NCBI RefSeq assembly: GCF_019343455.1
Contig: NZ_CP049362.1
Location: forward strand, 1,488,001 to 1,552,000
Length of the DNA stretch: 64,000 nucleotides
Source: Alcaligenes ammonioxydans
GTDB lineage: Bacteria > Pseudomonadota > Gammaproteobacteria > Burkholderiales > Burkholderiaceae_B
Direction of reading: 5' to 3'
The notes under the pieces were generated by a model, which saw nothing but the letters and a program-made list of their open reading frames with translations, ran no database searches and was not told the origin of the DNA. Below are positions 1-9,702 of this stretch, piece after piece; within the stretch, counting starts at the first letter, position 1, and every line of letters starts with the position of its first letter. A program made the position numbers and the translations under genes.

Positions 1-538
1 GAAACAGACTGGCGCCAATCATGGACAGATTCAGCAAGATAGGCGTGAAGGCAGGAATCGCAAAGCGACTCCAGGTATTGAGTACGGCAGAAGCAAACGC
101 CACCAGCGACATGCAGATGATGTAGGGGAACATCAAGCGGGTCATGGTGATGGCGGCGCCAAATTCGGTGTGCCGCTCGGGCGAGGTCAAGCCACTGGCC
201 ATGGCGCTGACGACCCACGGCGCCGCCACTATACCGATGATGGTCACCAGCATTACGGCAAAGGTTAACAGCAGCGCAACGCGGTCCAACAACTGCTGGA
301 CCTTGTCCTGCTCGTGCTCTTTGCGTACCTGCCCCAGGATGGGAACGAAAGCCTGCGAAAACGCGCCTTCCGCAAACAAACGCCGCAGCAGGTTGGGAAT
401 GCGAAAGGCCACCCAGAACGCATCGGTAAGCGGGCCCGCCCCAAAGGCGCGGGCAATCAGAATATCGCGTGCCAGTCCGGTAATGCGCGAGAGCAGTGTC
501 AGGCCACTAATCGTGGCCGCCGAGCGAAACAAACCCAT
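1..538 (-). CDS. murJ: Lipid II flippase MurJ, N-terminal part (gene runs off the window)
   Basis: MurJ flips lipid-linked peptidoglycan precursor across the inner membrane. Reading down from an ATG at 538-536, the frame stays open to the window edge. It begins MGLFRSAATISGLTLLSRIT and continues with the family's hallmark N-terminal stretch (GLARDILIARAFGAG, then DAFWVAFRIPNLLRRLFAEG and AFSQAFVPIL), followed by hydrophobic segments. About 179 residues of an expected ~510 are present, so the C-terminal two thirds lie outside. The gene starts 18 bp downstream of the SDR gene stop (557) on the same strand, so it may belong to the same transcript. The identity is clear from sequence; the start is the only reasonable ATG. 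Confidence 0.9.
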   Translation of the reverse strand, partial: MGLFRSAATISGLTLLSRITGLARDILIARAFGAGPLTDAFWVAFRIPNLLRRLFAEGAFSQAFVPILGQVRKEHEQDKVQQLLDRVALLLTFAVMLVTIIGIVAAPWVVSAMASGLTSPERHTEFGAAITMTRLMFPYIICMSLVAFASAVLNTWSRFAIPAFTPILLNLSMIGASLF

Positions 539-556
539 TGGAGCCGATGCAGAAAG

Positions 557-1321
557 TTATTTTGGTGCCATACGAATGGCGCCATCCAGACGGATGGTCT
601 CGCCATTGAGCATTTCATTATTGATGATGCTCTGCACCAGTTGGGAGAAATCTTCAGGGCGACCCAGACGTGATGGGAAAGGGATGCTGGCTGCCAGGGA
701 GTCCTGAACTTCCTGGGGCATGGCAAACATCATGGGGGTGCCAAAGATGCCGGGAGCAATCGTCATGACACGAATACCGGTCTGGGCCAGATCGCGAGCC
801 AGGGGTAGGGTCAAGCCCACGACGCCGGCTTTGGAGGCACCGTAAGCGGCTTGTCCGATCTGCCCGTCGTAGGCGGCAACCGAAGCCGTATTGATCAGCA
901 CGCCACGCTCGCCCGAGGCTTCGGGGGTATTGCTGCTCATGGCAGCGGCGGCTAGACGACACATATTGAAGGTGCCGACCAGGTTGATCATGACGGTTTT
1001 CTGAAACAGCTCCAGCGTGTGTGGGCCATTACGTCCTACGGTGCGCGAGGCAGGGGCCACGCCAGCACAGTTGACCAAACCGAACAGGGGGCGGGCACTG
1101 TCCTGGCAAGCCAGATCCACGACGGCCTGGGCGTCTTGCTCCGAGGTGACGTCACAATGCAGGTAATCTTGGCCCAGCTCTTGGGCCAGCGCCTGCCCGG
1201 CTTCATCCTGAATGTCGGCAATCACCACACGCGCACCGTGTTCCACCAGCATGCGCACAGTGCCTGCGCCCAGACCGGATGCGCCGCCCGTCACGATAAA
1301 AGTCTTGTTATTGATTTGCAT
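557..1321 (-). CDS. Short-chain dehydrogenase, 3-hydroxyacyl-CoA dehydrogenase (HSD17B10-like)
   Basis: A 254-residue classical SDR, a cytosolic NAD(H)-dependent oxidoreductase. The glycine-rich cofactor motif TGGASGLG lies at residues 11-18, and an acidic Asp36 at the end of beta-2 predicts NAD rather than NADP. An NCAG motif sits at 84-87, and Ser147, Tyr160 and Lys164 (YGASK) form the catalytic set. The overall pattern, including the N-terminal sequence and the MFAMPQEVQDSL region, resembles type II 3-hydroxyacyl-CoA dehydrogenases (human HSD17B10 group), which suggests fatty-acid or branched-chain acyl-CoA oxidation. The substrate is an inference. A purine-rich GGGAGA lies about 10 bases before the ATG. 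It follows adk on the same strand with a small hairpin in the 57-bp gap. Confidence 0.85.
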   Translation of the reverse strand: MQINNKTFIVTGGASGLGAGTVRMLVEHGARVVIADIQDEAGQALAQELGQDYLHCDVTSEQDAQAVVDLACQDSARPLFGLVNCAGVAPASRTVGRNGPHTLELFQKTVMINLVGTFNMCRLAAAAMSSNTPEASGERGVLINTASVAAYDGQIGQAAYGASKAGVVGLTLPLARDLAQTGIRVMTIAPGIFGTPMMFAMPQEVQDSLAASIPFPSRLGRPEDFSQLVQSIINNEMLNGETIRLDGAIRMAPK

Positions 1322-1347
1322 GAGCTTGTCTCCCTTGAATAATGAAC

Positions 1348-1368
1348 AACCGGCCCTGGGGGCCGGTT
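1348..1368 (-). terminator. Hairpin between adk and the SDR gene, possible weak terminator
   Basis: An 8-bp perfect inverted repeat (AACCGGCC at 1348-1355 and GGCCGGTT at 1361-1368) encloses a 5-base loop, just downstream of the adk stop. The minus-strand sequence after it is only modestly T-rich, so read-through into the SDR gene is likely. It may act as an attenuator or an mRNA 3' end. Confidence 0.4.
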
Positions 1369-1378
1369 GAATATTGGC

Positions 1379-2134
<756 letters not shown>

Positions 2135-2899
2135 TTATAACCGATTTGCGAAGTGAGCGCGTACTCTTTCCAGGTCTTGCTCGGTGTCCACGCCTGCAGC
2201 AGGAATCTCCTGAAGGCGGTGAACCATAATCTGGAAGCCATTTTCCAGGGCTCTGAGCTGCTCCAGAGACTCAAAATGCTCCAGCGGCCCACGCGGCAAC
2301 TGGGCGTATTGCTGCAAGAAGCGATTTCGGTAGGCGTACAGGCCAATATGGTGCAATGCGGGAAGCTCGTCGGCCAATATCCGGTCTCCCTGGGCCAGGG
2401 TATCACGCGCCCAGGGAATGGGGGCGCGAGAGAAATACAGAGCGCGGTCGTTGAGGTCGCACACGACTTTGACGGCATTGGGATTGAACAGCGTCTCGGC
2501 GTTGGTGATCGGAGCCGCCAAGGTGGCAATGTCAGCCTGTCCGCTGCGGGCCAGAAGCTGGGCAGCCGCATTGATATGCTCAGGCTGGATCAGTGGTTCA
2601 TCCCCTTGCACATTGACCACGATTTCGTCTTCGGCCAGGTCCAGCAGTCTTGCCGCCTGGGCCAGTCTGTCGGTGCCAGTGGGGTGTTCGGCATCGGTCA
2701 GCAGGGCATGGAAACCATGGGCCTGAACCGCCTCCAGCACCTGCGGCGAGTCGGTCGCGACCCAGACTTGACGCGCCGCGCTTTGCGCTGCCTGTTGAGC
2801 ACAACGCACGATCATGGGTTGGCCTGCAATATCGGCCAGCGGTTTGTTGGGCAGGCGGGTTGAGCCCAGGCGGGCCGGGATGATGACGGAAAAGGTCAT
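2135..2899 (-). CDS. kdsB: CMP-3-deoxy-D-manno-octulosonate (CMP-Kdo) synthetase
   Basis: Activates Kdo with CTP for lipopolysaccharide inner-core assembly, in the cytosol. The 254-residue protein starts MTFSVIIPARLGSTRLPNKP, the typical nucleotidyltransferase N-terminus with Arg and Lys for CTP binding. VNVQGDEPLI (around residue 97) carries the metal-binding Asp, and the EHPTGTDRL motif is also seen. Length fits the family. The stop codon of trm112 lies one base before the ATG, so the two genes are almost certainly co-translated. It sits in an exbBD-lpxK-trm112-kdsB-adk arrangement devoted to lipid A/LPS and nucleotide supply. Confidence 0.96.
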   Translation of the reverse strand: MTFSVIIPARLGSTRLPNKPLADIAGQPMIVRCAQQAAQSAARQVWVATDSPQVLEAVQAHGFHALLTDAEHPTGTDRLAQAARLLDLAEDEIVVNVQGDEPLIQPEHINAAAQLLARSGQADIATLAAPITNAETLFNPNAVKVVCDLNDRALYFSRAPIPWARDTLAQGDRILADELPALHHIGLYAYRNRFLQQYAQLPRGPLEHFESLEQLRALENGFQIMVHRLQEIPAAGVDTEQDLERVRAHFANRL

Positions 2900-2900
2900 A

Positions 2901-3086
2901 TCAGCGGCTGGCAGGTTCCTGCGCGTCTAGTTGACGAGCTTCGTTGATCAGCATGGTGGGAATGCCGTCCACAATGGGGAAGGCCAGTTTGTCGGCCTTG
3001 CAGACCAGTTCTTGCTGTTCGCGGTCGTGGCGCAGCGGGCCTTTGCACAAGGGGCAGACCAGCACTTCGAGTAGGCGAGCTTCCAT
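2901..3086 (-). CDS. Trm112 family protein (YcaR-like)
   Basis: A 61-residue zinc-ribbon-like protein. It begins [18 protein letters not shown], with Cys11 and Cys14 and a further Cys29, and ends with the conserved [16 protein letters not shown] stretch. Bacterial Trm112-like proteins are small and often sit between lpxK and kdsB, as here. In eukaryotes and archaea the family activates methyltransferases; the bacterial role is less clear. Its start overlaps the lpxK stop by one base and its stop is one base from the kdsB start, so it is embedded in the operon. Confidence 0.92.
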   Translation of the reverse strand: MEARLLEVLVCPLCKGPLRHDREQQELVCKADKLAFPIVDGIPTMLINEARQLDAQEPASR

Positions 3087-4165
3087 TATTGAACTCCGGG
3101 TAATGAGGGTGAGGTTGAGCGCCGTTCGCGCAGCAGGCTATCCAGTTCAGCAATCCAGTCTGGGCGTGAGAACACGGGCTGGACATCGACAACCCACAGC
3201 CGTGGGTCATTCAGGTGCTGGCATTTTACGGCGTCTTTGCGCGTCATGAGTACTGGCCCTTCATGCAGGCCCTGAAAGTCCTGTGCTTGCAAGGCGGCAT
3301 GGTCGGGCAGGGGGAAAGTCCGGCTTAATTGCAGACCACAGGCGCGCAGCATGGTGAAAAAGCGGGCAGGCTGGCCGATCGCGGCCAGCGCTTGCAGATC
3401 CTGATGGCGGTACTCTGTTAGCCAGGCGGCCCAGTCCATGCGACGACCTGAGGCGAGATGCTCCACTTGATAGGGACGCAGGCTCATGGTCAGGGACCGG
3501 CCTGACTCAGGAGCTTGAGGCATAGCGGGCGGGGGCTGGTCGGCCACAACCTGGCTGATCAGCCAGTCTGCCTGGTGCAGACGCTCGGGGCCTTCGCGCA
3601 GAGGGCCGGCCGGTAGCAGCAAGCCGTTCCCGACACCGCGAGCATCCTGGACCACGACTTCCATATCGCGTTGCAGGGCCAGATGTTGCAGACCGTCGTC
3701 CGAAATAATCAGATCGACGGCAGGGAAAGTCTGGAGCAAAGCCTGGGTGGCCAGAGCGCGGCGAGGATGAACGGCGATCGGTGCCTGGGTCTGGGTGGCG
3801 AGCAGAGCCGGTTCGTCACCAAATTGCGTTGCGGCTAATTGACCTTGACCAACGCGAGGGGCCGGGCCGATGTCTACGCCATACCCGCGGCTGACAATAC
3901 CGGGTGTCCATCCCAAAGCGCGCAATTGTTCGGTCAGGGCCATTACGACGGGTGTCTTGCCAGCACCGCCCACGATGATATTACCCACGACAATCACCGG
4001 CACCGGACTGCGGTAAGAGGCGTGAGGATCGTTCTCATAACGCTGCCGCTTGCGTCGGACAAAAAAACCGGTCAAGACGGACAGTGGACGCATTAAAACG
4101 CTGAACCAGCCTTTCTTCTGCCACTGGCGATGCAGCCAGTTGGTCAGGCGCACGCGCACACTCAT
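3086..4165 (-). CDS. lpxK: Tetraacyldisaccharide 4'-kinase LpxK
   Basis: Phosphorylates the 4' position of the lipid A disaccharide at the inner membrane. The 359-residue protein has an N-terminal membrane-associating segment ([20 protein letters not shown]), a P-loop in [16 protein letters not shown] at about residue 57, and the IVSRGYG motif typical of Lpx[10 protein letters not shown] carries the paired Asp used in catalysis. Length is close to other betaproteobacterial LpxK. Its start overlaps the exbD stop by four bases (ATGA) and its stop overlaps the trm112 start by one base. Confidence 0.96.
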   Translation of the reverse strand: MSVRVRLTNWLHRQWQKKGWFSVLMRPLSVLTGFFVRRKRQRYENDPHASYRSPVPVIVVGNIIVGGAGKTPVVMALTEQLRALGWTPGIVSRGYGVDIGPAPRVGQGQLAATQFGDEPALLATQTQAPIAVHPRRALATQALLQTFPAVDLIISDDGLQHLALQRDMEVVVQDARGVGNGLLLPAGPLREGPERLHQADWLISQVVADQPPPAMPQAPESGRSLTMSLRPYQVEHLASGRRMDWAAWLTEYRHQDLQALAAIGQPARFFTMLRACGLQLSRTFPLPDHAALQAQDFQGLHEGPVLMTRKDAVKCQHLNDPRLWVVDVQPVFSRPDWIAELDSLLRERRSTSPSLPGVQ

Positions 4166-4566
4166 GGCGCCTGGGTGGCAAAGTGAATACGGTGGATGCC
4201 CGCTTCACGAGCGGCCTCCATGGCCTGGACTACCGTAAAGTGCGGAGCCTGTGCATCGGCCAGAATCAGCAGACTGGTGTTTTGATCCATTTTCTCGCCC
4301 GTCAGGGCTTGGCGAAGTGGGGCGCCGCTACTGGCATCCAGCCACAGGCCGTTCAGGGCATACCGTCCGTCCTGGCTGATGGCCAGTAAAAGTTCGGCTT
4401 CCTGGGACACCTGGGCCTGAGCCTGGGGCAAGGAGACATCCAGTTGGCGGTAGCGAACAAACGTGCTGGTGGCGGCCAGAAAAATCAGCACCACCAGCAG
4501 GACATCAATCAGAGGCACCAGATTCAGCTCCAGGGTGTCTTGATCTTGTGCTCGGCGAAAGCGCAT
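4162..4566 (-). CDS. exbD: ExbD/TolR-type biopolymer transport protein
   Basis: A 134-residue single-span membrane protein of the proton-driven ExbB-ExbD family. The transmembrane segment (LVPLIDVLLVVLIFLAATSTF, residues ~16-36) contains the essential Asp of the ExbD/TolR family in PLIDVLL. The rest is periplasmic, with the usual ILADAQAPHFTVVQAMEAAR region. With ExbB it couples the proton gradient to TonB or a related outer-membrane process. No tonB lies next to it here, so the exact partner is not shown. It overlaps exbB by one base and lpxK by four. Confidence 0.92.
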   Translation of the reverse strand: MRFRRAQDQDTLELNLVPLIDVLLVVLIFLAATSTFVRYRQLDVSLPQAQAQVSQEAELLLAISQDGRYALNGLWLDASSGAPLRQALTGEKMDQNTSLLILADAQAPHFTVVQAMEAAREAGIHRIHFATQAP

Positions 4567-5171
4567 CAGCCAGCCCTCTGAATTAGCAGGCGGTTCAGTG
4601 CGCCAGCCTCACATTCCAGACAATGCAGCAGGTAGTCTGCACGGCTACGGAAGTAGCGATGAAAGATCATGGCTGGAACAGCAATCAGAATCCCTAAAGC
4701 GGTGTTGTAGAGCGCAACGGAGATGCCGCGAGCGATCAGACTGGGGTCGGCACCGCTGGGGTCGTAGGCGGCAAAAATGTCGATCATGCCGATCACGGTA
4801 CCAAAAAGGCCCAGCAACGGGGCGATCACGGCCAAGGTGCCCAGTGCCGGGATGTACTTGTTCAACTGGTAGCTGACCTCTCTGCCTTGCGCCTCGACCG
4901 CCGCCTCGCGCACAGCGGCAGGCTGATGCCGGTTGCTCAGCACAGTAGCCAGCACACGGCCCAAGGGGGAGTTGTCATACAGTCGGGCTAAGGACTCGTC
5001 CTGTATGCGGTTTTGGGCGGTCAGCTCAGTGATCTGGCGGGCCAGGCCGTCCGGTAAGATACGTTTGCTGCGCAGGGCCAGCAGGCGTTCCAGGATCAGT
5101 CCCAGGGCTAGAATAGAGCAGGCCAGCAAGAACCAGACGGGCCAGCCGGCGGCATGGATCAAAGTAAGCAC
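4566..5171 (-). CDS. exbB: MotA/TolQ/ExbB proton channel family protein
   Basis: A 201-residue inner-membrane proton channel subunit with three expected transmembrane spans: near residues 6-27, then ALGTLAVIAPLLGLFGTVIGM and ISVALYNTALGILIAVPAM. The conserved TxxLGLFGTVxGM and ALYNTALGI motifs are present. I chose the GTG at 5171 because the protein then starts VLTLIHAAGWPVW, as relatives do. An upstream start at 5261 would add 30 residues that look non-homologous (a charged, aromatic stretch). GGAAA about 10 bases upstream could serve as ribosome site. It is the first gene of the minus-strand operon, with the promoter expected in the spacer before xseA. Confidence 0.88.
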   Translation of the reverse strand: MLTLIHAAGWPVWFLLACSILALGLILERLLALRSKRILPDGLARQITELTAQNRIQDESLARLYDNSPLGRVLATVLSNRHQPAAVREAAVEAQGREVSYQLNKYIPALGTLAVIAPLLGLFGTVIGMIDIFAAYDPSGADPSLIARGISVALYNTALGILIAVPAMIFHRYFRSRADYLLHCLECEAGALNRLLIQRAG

Positions 5172-5597
5172 AGGTGGAGTTTCCGGTCGCGAAGTAAACC
5201 AGTGCTTATTGTAGAGCCCCCGTTTGGATTGCGGGAATGTTCCGGTGTGACCGGAGTACACTTTAGGATCTTTTCTTCCCCCGACGCAGGTACGCCGCTG
5301 ATGTATGTGAAGTCATAGATGGAGTTCTAAAACTATCCACAAAAACTGTGGATAATTCTGTGTATAAAATGTCCCATAGTGGCTCGGGCGGTGGTTTAGA
5401 GGTTCCCTGGCTAATTTTCGACCATCTGTATGTTTTATCAAATGTCTTTTGTTTTCAATGACTTATTGGATTTACATAAAGTTTCGCATCAAGTGTTGAA
5501 CGGAAGCTATTGTCTTGGCGTCTATTTGACAAACACATGACAGTTGTGGATACGAATCGGTGGAAAAGTGGTTTGGGGCGAAACAAAAATAAAGAAT
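5172..5597. promoter_or_regulatory. Divergent exbB/xseA spacer with DnaA-box-like sites
   Basis: This 426-bp non-coding stretch must carry the promoters of both exbB (minus) and xseA (plus). CTATCCACA at 5333-5341 is 8/9 to the DnaA box TTATCCACA. TGTGGATAA at 5347-5355 is a perfect box in the opposite orientation, 5 bases away, giving an inverted pair. TGTGGATAC at 5546-5554 is 8/9, inverted, and close to the xseA start. The part from about 5410 to 5500 is markedly AT-rich. I see no gene here. DnaA control is inferred from the boxes alone. Confidence 0.5.
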
Positions 5598-6944
5598 ATG
5601 ATGCATTATCAAGAATCTAGAGCGCCTGTCGTGTGGACAGTGGCACAGTTGAACCGCCGCGTCAGTCAACTGCTCGATGAGCATATGCCAGTGGTGTGGG
5701 TTAGTGGCGAAGTGTCCAACTTTACTCAGGCTGCTTCCGGACACTGGTACTTCTCCATCAAGGACGACAAGGCCGCCGTGCGTGCGGTGATGTTTCGGGG
5801 GCGGGCCCAGGCTGTGGGTTTTGTGCCGCGGGCGGGTGAACGGTTCGAGTTTCGTTGCTCAGTCACCTTGTATGAGGCACGTGGGGACTTTCAGGTTCAG
5901 GTCGAGGGGATGCGGCGCGCCGGCTTGGGTGACTTGCATGAGGCGTTCTTGCGTCTGAAAAGCCAATTGCAAAGTGAGGGGCTGTTTGAGCCGGAGCGCA
6001 AGCGCCCGATCGCCAGCTTGCCGCGCAGCATCGGCATCATCACCTCACTGGCGGCTGCCGCGCTGCGGGATGTATTAACCGCGCTGGAGCGACGCGCTCC
6101 GCATGTACGCATTATTATTTACCCGGCGCCCGTACAGGGTGCTGACGCGCCAGGCCGGTTGCGGCAGGCGCTGGAAACGGCCATTGAGCGCTCCGAGGTT
6201 GATACGCTGCTATTGGTGCGAGGTGGTGGCAGCCTGGAGGATCTTTGGGCGTTTAACGATGAGGGGCTGGCGCGTTTGATTGCTGCCAGTCCCATCCCTG
6301 TGATTAGCGGGGTGGGGCACGAGACAGACTTTACGATTGCTGATTTTGTGGCGGACCTGCGCGCGCCCACCCCGACGGCCGCGGCTGAGCTGGCCTGTCT
6401 GGGTCGCGATCAACTGCTCGAGCAGGTGTTCGCCCGCCTGGGGGCCTTAAGTCATGGCGTGCAGCGTCACCTGGATCGTGCCTCTTTGCGCCTGGATCGC
6501 GCCGTTGCCAAGCTGGTCTCTCCGCATCAGCGGCTGGTTCAACAGCAACAGCGGCTGGATCACTTGACACAAAGGCTGCAGCGAGTGGCCCGAGGAGCTC
6601 CCGAGGCGGCGGCGTTGCGTCTGGCTACGCTTAAGGCGCGGCTGGTGCGCAGCATTCCTCAGGTAGCTGCACGAGAGCAAAGTCTGAACTTGCTTTTCCA
6701 GCGGCTGGAAAAAAGCCTGGCTCATGCCCTGATTCTGCGTCGCCAGCGTCTGGCGGCGGCCCAGCAAACGCTTCAGGCCTTGTCGCCTCGCCTTATCATC
6801 AATCGTGGATATGCCATAGTCAGGGATAGCGAGGGGAAAGTTGTAAAAAATGCGTTAGACTTAAAGATTGGTGAACGACTCGATGTCGAGTTGAGTCGCG
6901 GTCATGTGACGGTGGATGTGGTGCGCACGCACGATCTGCTTTAG
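5598..6944 (+). CDS. xseA: Exodeoxyribonuclease VII large subunit
   Basis: Catalytic subunit of exonuclease VII, which degrades single-stranded DNA to oligonucleotides. From ATG 5598 the protein has 448 residues. An N-terminal OB-fold (VWVSGEVSNF, then GHWYFSIKDDKAAVRAVMFRG) is followed by the catalytic region with LPRSIGIITS, the RGGGSLEDLWAFNDE motif and ISGVGHETDFTIADFVAD, then a long coiled-coil tail. I prefer ATG 5598 or 5601 over the upstream alternative at 5544, because MHYQESRAPVVWTVAQLN resembles other family starts and the extra 18 residues do not. No xseB is nearby. DnaA-box-like sites lie in its promoter region. Confidence 0.95.
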   Translation: MMHYQESRAPVVWTVAQLNRRVSQLLDEHMPVVWVSGEVSNFTQAASGHWYFSIKDDKAAVRAVMFRGRAQAVGFVPRAGERFEFRCSVTLYEARGDFQVQVEGMRRAGLGDLHEAFLRLKSQLQSEGLFEPERKRPIASLPRSIGIITSLAAAALRDVLTALERRAPHVRIIIYPAPVQGADAPGRLRQALETAIERSEVDTLLLVRGGGSLEDLWAFNDEGLARLIAASPIPVISGVGHETDFTIADFVADLRAPTPTAAAELACLGRDQLLEQVFARLGALSHGVQRHLDRASLRLDRAVAKLVSPHQRLVQQQQRLDHLTQRLQRVARGAPEAAALRLATLKARLVRSIPQVAAREQSLNLLFQRLEKSLAHALILRRQRLAAAQQTLQALSPRLIINRGYAIVRDSEGKVVKNALDLKIGERLDVELSRGHVTVDVVRTHDLL

Positions 6945-6998
6945 GCTGCGTCGTCCTTGTTGGATACCAAACACGGTTTTTTTTTAGAAGGAATTGAA

Positions 6999-7577
6999 AT
7001 GGCATTCACTCTTCCAGCTCTTCCATACGAACTCAACGCCCTTGAGCCACACATCTCCAAAGAAACCTTGGAGTATCACTACGGTAAGCATCATCAGGCT
7101 TACGTCACCAACCTGAACAATCTGGTTGCTGGCACCGAATTCGAAAATGCTTCCCTGGAAGATGTGGTCAAGAAATCCTCCGGTGGCGTGTTCAACAACG
7201 CTGCTCAGGTCTGGAACCACACTTTCTACTGGAACAGCCTGGCTCCCAATGGCGGCGGCGCTCCTACCGGCAAGCTGGCTGACGCCATCAATGCAAAATG
7301 GGGCAGCTTCGATGCCTTCAAAGAAGCCTTTACCAAGTCTGCTGTTGGCAACTTCGGTTCGGGCTGGACCTGGTTGGTCAAAAAGGCCGACGGTTCCCTG
7401 GATATCGTCAACACCAGCAACGCTGGCACGACCCTGACCTCCGATGATGTTGCCTTGATCACCTGTGACGTCTGGGAACACGCTTACTACATCGACTACC
7501 GCAACGCCCGTCCCAAGTACCTGGAAATTTTCTGGAACCTGGTGAACTGGGATTTTGCGGCCAAGAACCTGGGCTAA
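6999..7577 (+). CDS. sodB: Superoxide dismutase [Fe]
   Basis: Cytosolic superoxide dismutase of 192 residues. Metal ligands are visible: His27 (in [11 protein letters not shown]), His in the [10 protein letters not shown] motif near residue 74, and Asp and His in [13 protein letters not shown]. The AQVWNH and GGG pattern after the second ligand favours the iron form over manganese. I chose the ATG at 6999 ([13 protein letters not shown]) because AAGGAA sits 8 bases upstream and because this is the universal N-terminus; an upstream start at 6957 is unlikely. A bidirectional terminator separates it from the convergent bacterioferritin gene, so two iron/oxidative-stress genes share one 3' spacer. 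Confidence 0.97.
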   Translation: MAFTLPALPYELNALEPHISKETLEYHYGKHHQAYVTNLNNLVAGTEFENASLEDVVKKSSGGVFNNAAQVWNHTFYWNSLAPNGGGAPTGKLADAINAKWGSFDAFKEAFTKSAVGNFGSGWTWLVKKADGSLDIVNTSNAGTTLTSDDVALITCDVWEHAYYIDYRNARPKYLEIFWNLVNWDFAAKNLG

Positions 7578-7622
7578 ACGCTTTAGGGAAGGGCAGTGCT
7601 CATCAGAGGACTGCCCACTAAT

Positions 7623-7657
7623 AAAAAACCGCCAAGCGCATGCTGGCGGTTTTTTTT
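7623..7657. terminator. Bidirectional intrinsic terminator between sodB and bfr
   Basis: CCGCCA at 7629-7634 pairs with TGGCGG at 7644-7649, with additional GC pairing toward the loop. Six A residues precede the stem and eight T residues follow it, so the element can stop transcription from both sides. Confidence 0.9.
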
Positions 7658-7713
7658 GGCCTTGAGACTGCTCAGGAAAGCGCGGCTTGAGCCTGGCAGG
7701 GGTCTGCTGGTTT

Positions 7714-8178
7714 TTACATCTGTGATTGCTGATAATTTTCCAGGCCGACTTTCTCTATCAAGCCCAATTGTTTTTCCAGCCAATAGGCGTGGTCTTCTTC
7801 TGTGTCACGCAGTTGAGCCAGAATGATGTCGCGCGTCACGAAGTCGCTGGCGGATTCGGCCAGTTCAATCCCTTTGCGCAATGCGGCACGCACTTCGTAT
7901 TCCAGATCCAGGTCTTTGCGCAGCATGCTCACTACGTCATGCCCGGGCTCAAACGCGGTAGGTCGCATGTCAGGAATGCCGTCGAGCATCAGAATCCGGC
8001 GGATCAGGGCGTCGGCATGCTGGGTTTCTTCTTCCATTTCATGGTTCATTCGCTCGTAGAGCCGGGTAAAGCCCAGATGTTCATAAAACCGGGAATGGAT
8101 AAAGTATTGGTCGCGTGCTGCCAGTTCGCCGCGTAGCAATTGATTCAAATAATTGATGACTTCGGGGTTGCCTAGCAT
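7714..8178 (-). CDS. bfr: Bacterioferritin-family iron storage protein, lacking the haem-ligand Met
   Basis: A 154-residue four-helix ferritin-like protein ([15 protein letters not shown] start) that would form a 24-mer storing ferric iron. The di-iron ferroxidase residues Glu18, Tyr25, Glu51, His54 and the later Glu (in DLDLEYE) and Glu/His (in [10 protein letters not shown]) are conserved. The residue matching Met52 of E. coli Bfr, which ligates the inter-subunit haem, is Thr52 here (EETQHAD). This suggests a non-haem-binding subunit of the type some bacteria pair with a haem-binding one; no second bfr is in the window. It is convergent to sodB across a bidirectional terminator. Confidence 0.93.
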   Translation of the reverse strand: MLGNPEVINYLNQLLRGELAARDQYFIHSRFYEHLGFTRLYERMNHEMEEETQHADALIRRILMLDGIPDMRPTAFEPGHDVVSMLRKDLDLEYEVRAALRKGIELAESASDFVTRDIILAQLRDTEEDHAYWLEKQLGLIEKVGLENYQQSQM

Positions 8179-8495
8179 GATGATGAGCCTGTAGGGGGTG
8201 TCGACGTGGCAAGTATGCCATGCGCAACGAAATTGCGGGACGTGTGCCGGGGCCGCGGGGCAAGGTGATCAGACAGCCTGTCACGGGGTCTTGTGGCGGG
8301 TCGGTCTGGCAAGGGGGGGCGTAGTTTGCTGGTCGGGGCATCGGAAGTCACTCTGTTAAAATGACCACGGTGTGGACAGCCGCAGGGACGGCGAAAATAC
8401 CCGTGATGTTCAGGCGCTACTATCAAAACAGTAGATTTGGAGCGTTCTGTAGAGGGCGCTCACCTCATTTTATTCCAGTTATCAGGGTGATTTTC

Positions 8496-9701
8496 ATGAC
8501 TCAGGACGCCTTTATTTGTGACGCAATTCGTACGCCTTTCGGACGTTATGGTGGTTCGCTGTCCGCTGTGAGGGCGGATGACCTGGGCGCAGTGCCCATC
8601 GCAGCCCTGATGAAGCGCAATCCGCAAGTCGATTGGAGCAAGCTCGATGACGTGATGTACGGTTGCGCCAATCAAGCCGGTGAAGACAATCGTAACGTTG
8701 CGCGCATGTCTGCGCTGTTGGCTGGTTTGCCCGTGGACGTGCCCGGTGTGACCCTGAACCGTCTGTGTGGCTCGGGCCTGGACGCGATTGGATCGGCCGC
8801 TCGCGCGATTCGCGCCGGCGATGCCTCCTTCATCCTGGCCGGTGGTGTGGAAAGCATGAGCCGTGCTCCCTTCGTCGTGGGCAAGGCGGAAACAGCTTTT
8901 TCCCGCAGCGCAGGAATGTACGACACCACGATCGGCTGGCGTTTCATCAACAAGGCCATGAAAGAGCAGTACGGGGTGGATTCCATGCCCGAAACGGCTG
9001 AGAATGTGGCGCAGCAGTTCAACGTGTCGCGTGAAGACCAGGACCTGTTTGCGTTCAACAGTCAGTTGCGTGCGGCCGCTGCTCAGGAGGCCGGCATTCT
9101 GGCTGAGGAAATTACGCCTGTAATTATTCCGCAGCGCAAAGGCGATGCCATTGTGGTGGACAAGGATGAGCATCCCCGTGCTACGACGCTGGAGTCTCTG
9201 GCTCGTTTGAAACCTGTCGTGCGTGCCGATGGTACCGTCACCGCTGGCAATGCGTCTGGGGTGAACGATGGTGCCTGCGCACTGTTGGTTGCCAACAAGG
9301 CAAGCGTGCAGGCGCATGGTCTGACACCTCGGGCGCGTGTGGTGGCCATGGCGTTTGCCGGCGTGGAGCCCCGCATCATGGGTATTGGCCCCGCTCCTGC
9401 CAGCCAGAAAGTCCTGGCCCTGGCCGGACTGACCTTGGATCAAATGGATGTGATTGAATTGAACGAGGCCTTTGCCGCGCAGGGTCTGGCGGTCACGCGC
9501 ATGCTGGGCCTGGCCGACAATGATCCGCGCGTGAACCCGAATGGGGGCGCAATTGCGTTGGGCCACCCGCTGGGTGCCAGTGGCGCGCGTTTGGCGATTG
9601 CAGCTATCAATCAACTGCATCGTACTGGTGGCCGCTACGCCCTGTGCACCATGTGTATTGGCGTCGGTCAGGGCGTGGCTTTGATTCTTGAGCGCGTCTA
9701 A
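8496..9701 (+). CDS. pcaF: 3-oxoadipyl-CoA thiolase / acetyl-CoA acyltransferase
   Basis: A 401-residue thiolase. The nucleophile is Cys91 in [11 protein letters not shown]. The C-terminal [16 protein letters not shown] (His) and [11 protein letters not shown] (Cys) supply the other active-site residues. The N-terminus [19 protein letters not shown] and the following [11 protein letters not shown] are characteristic of PcaF/PaaJ 3-oxoadipyl-CoA thiolases, which cleave 3-oxoadipyl-CoA to succinyl-CoA and acetyl-CoA at the end of aromatic-acid catabolism. No pca or paa genes are adjacent, so a general beta-ketothiolase role is possible. I chose ATG 8496; upstream in-frame starts to 8361 add a non-homologous leader. 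Its terminator lies inside the 3' end of the convergent DUF192 gene. Confidence 0.88.
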   Translation: MTQDAFICDAIRTPFGRYGGSLSAVRADDLGAVPIAALMKRNPQVDWSKLDDVMYGCANQAGEDNRNVARMSALLAGLPVDVPGVTLNRLCGSGLDAIGSAARAIRAGDASFILAGGVESMSRAPFVVGKAETAFSRSAGMYDTTIGWRFINKAMKEQYGVDSMPETAENVAQQFNVSREDQDLFAFNSQLRAAAAQEAGILAEEITPVIIPQRKGDAIVVDKDEHPRATTLESLARLKPVVRADGTVTAGNASGVNDGACALLVANKASVQAHGLTPRARVVAMAFAGVEPRIMGIGPAPASQKVLALAGLTLDQMDVIELNEAFAAQGLAVTRMLGLADNDPRVNPNGGAIALGHPLGASGARLAIAAINQLHRTGGRYALCTMCIGVGQGVALILERV

Positions 9702-9702
9702 G

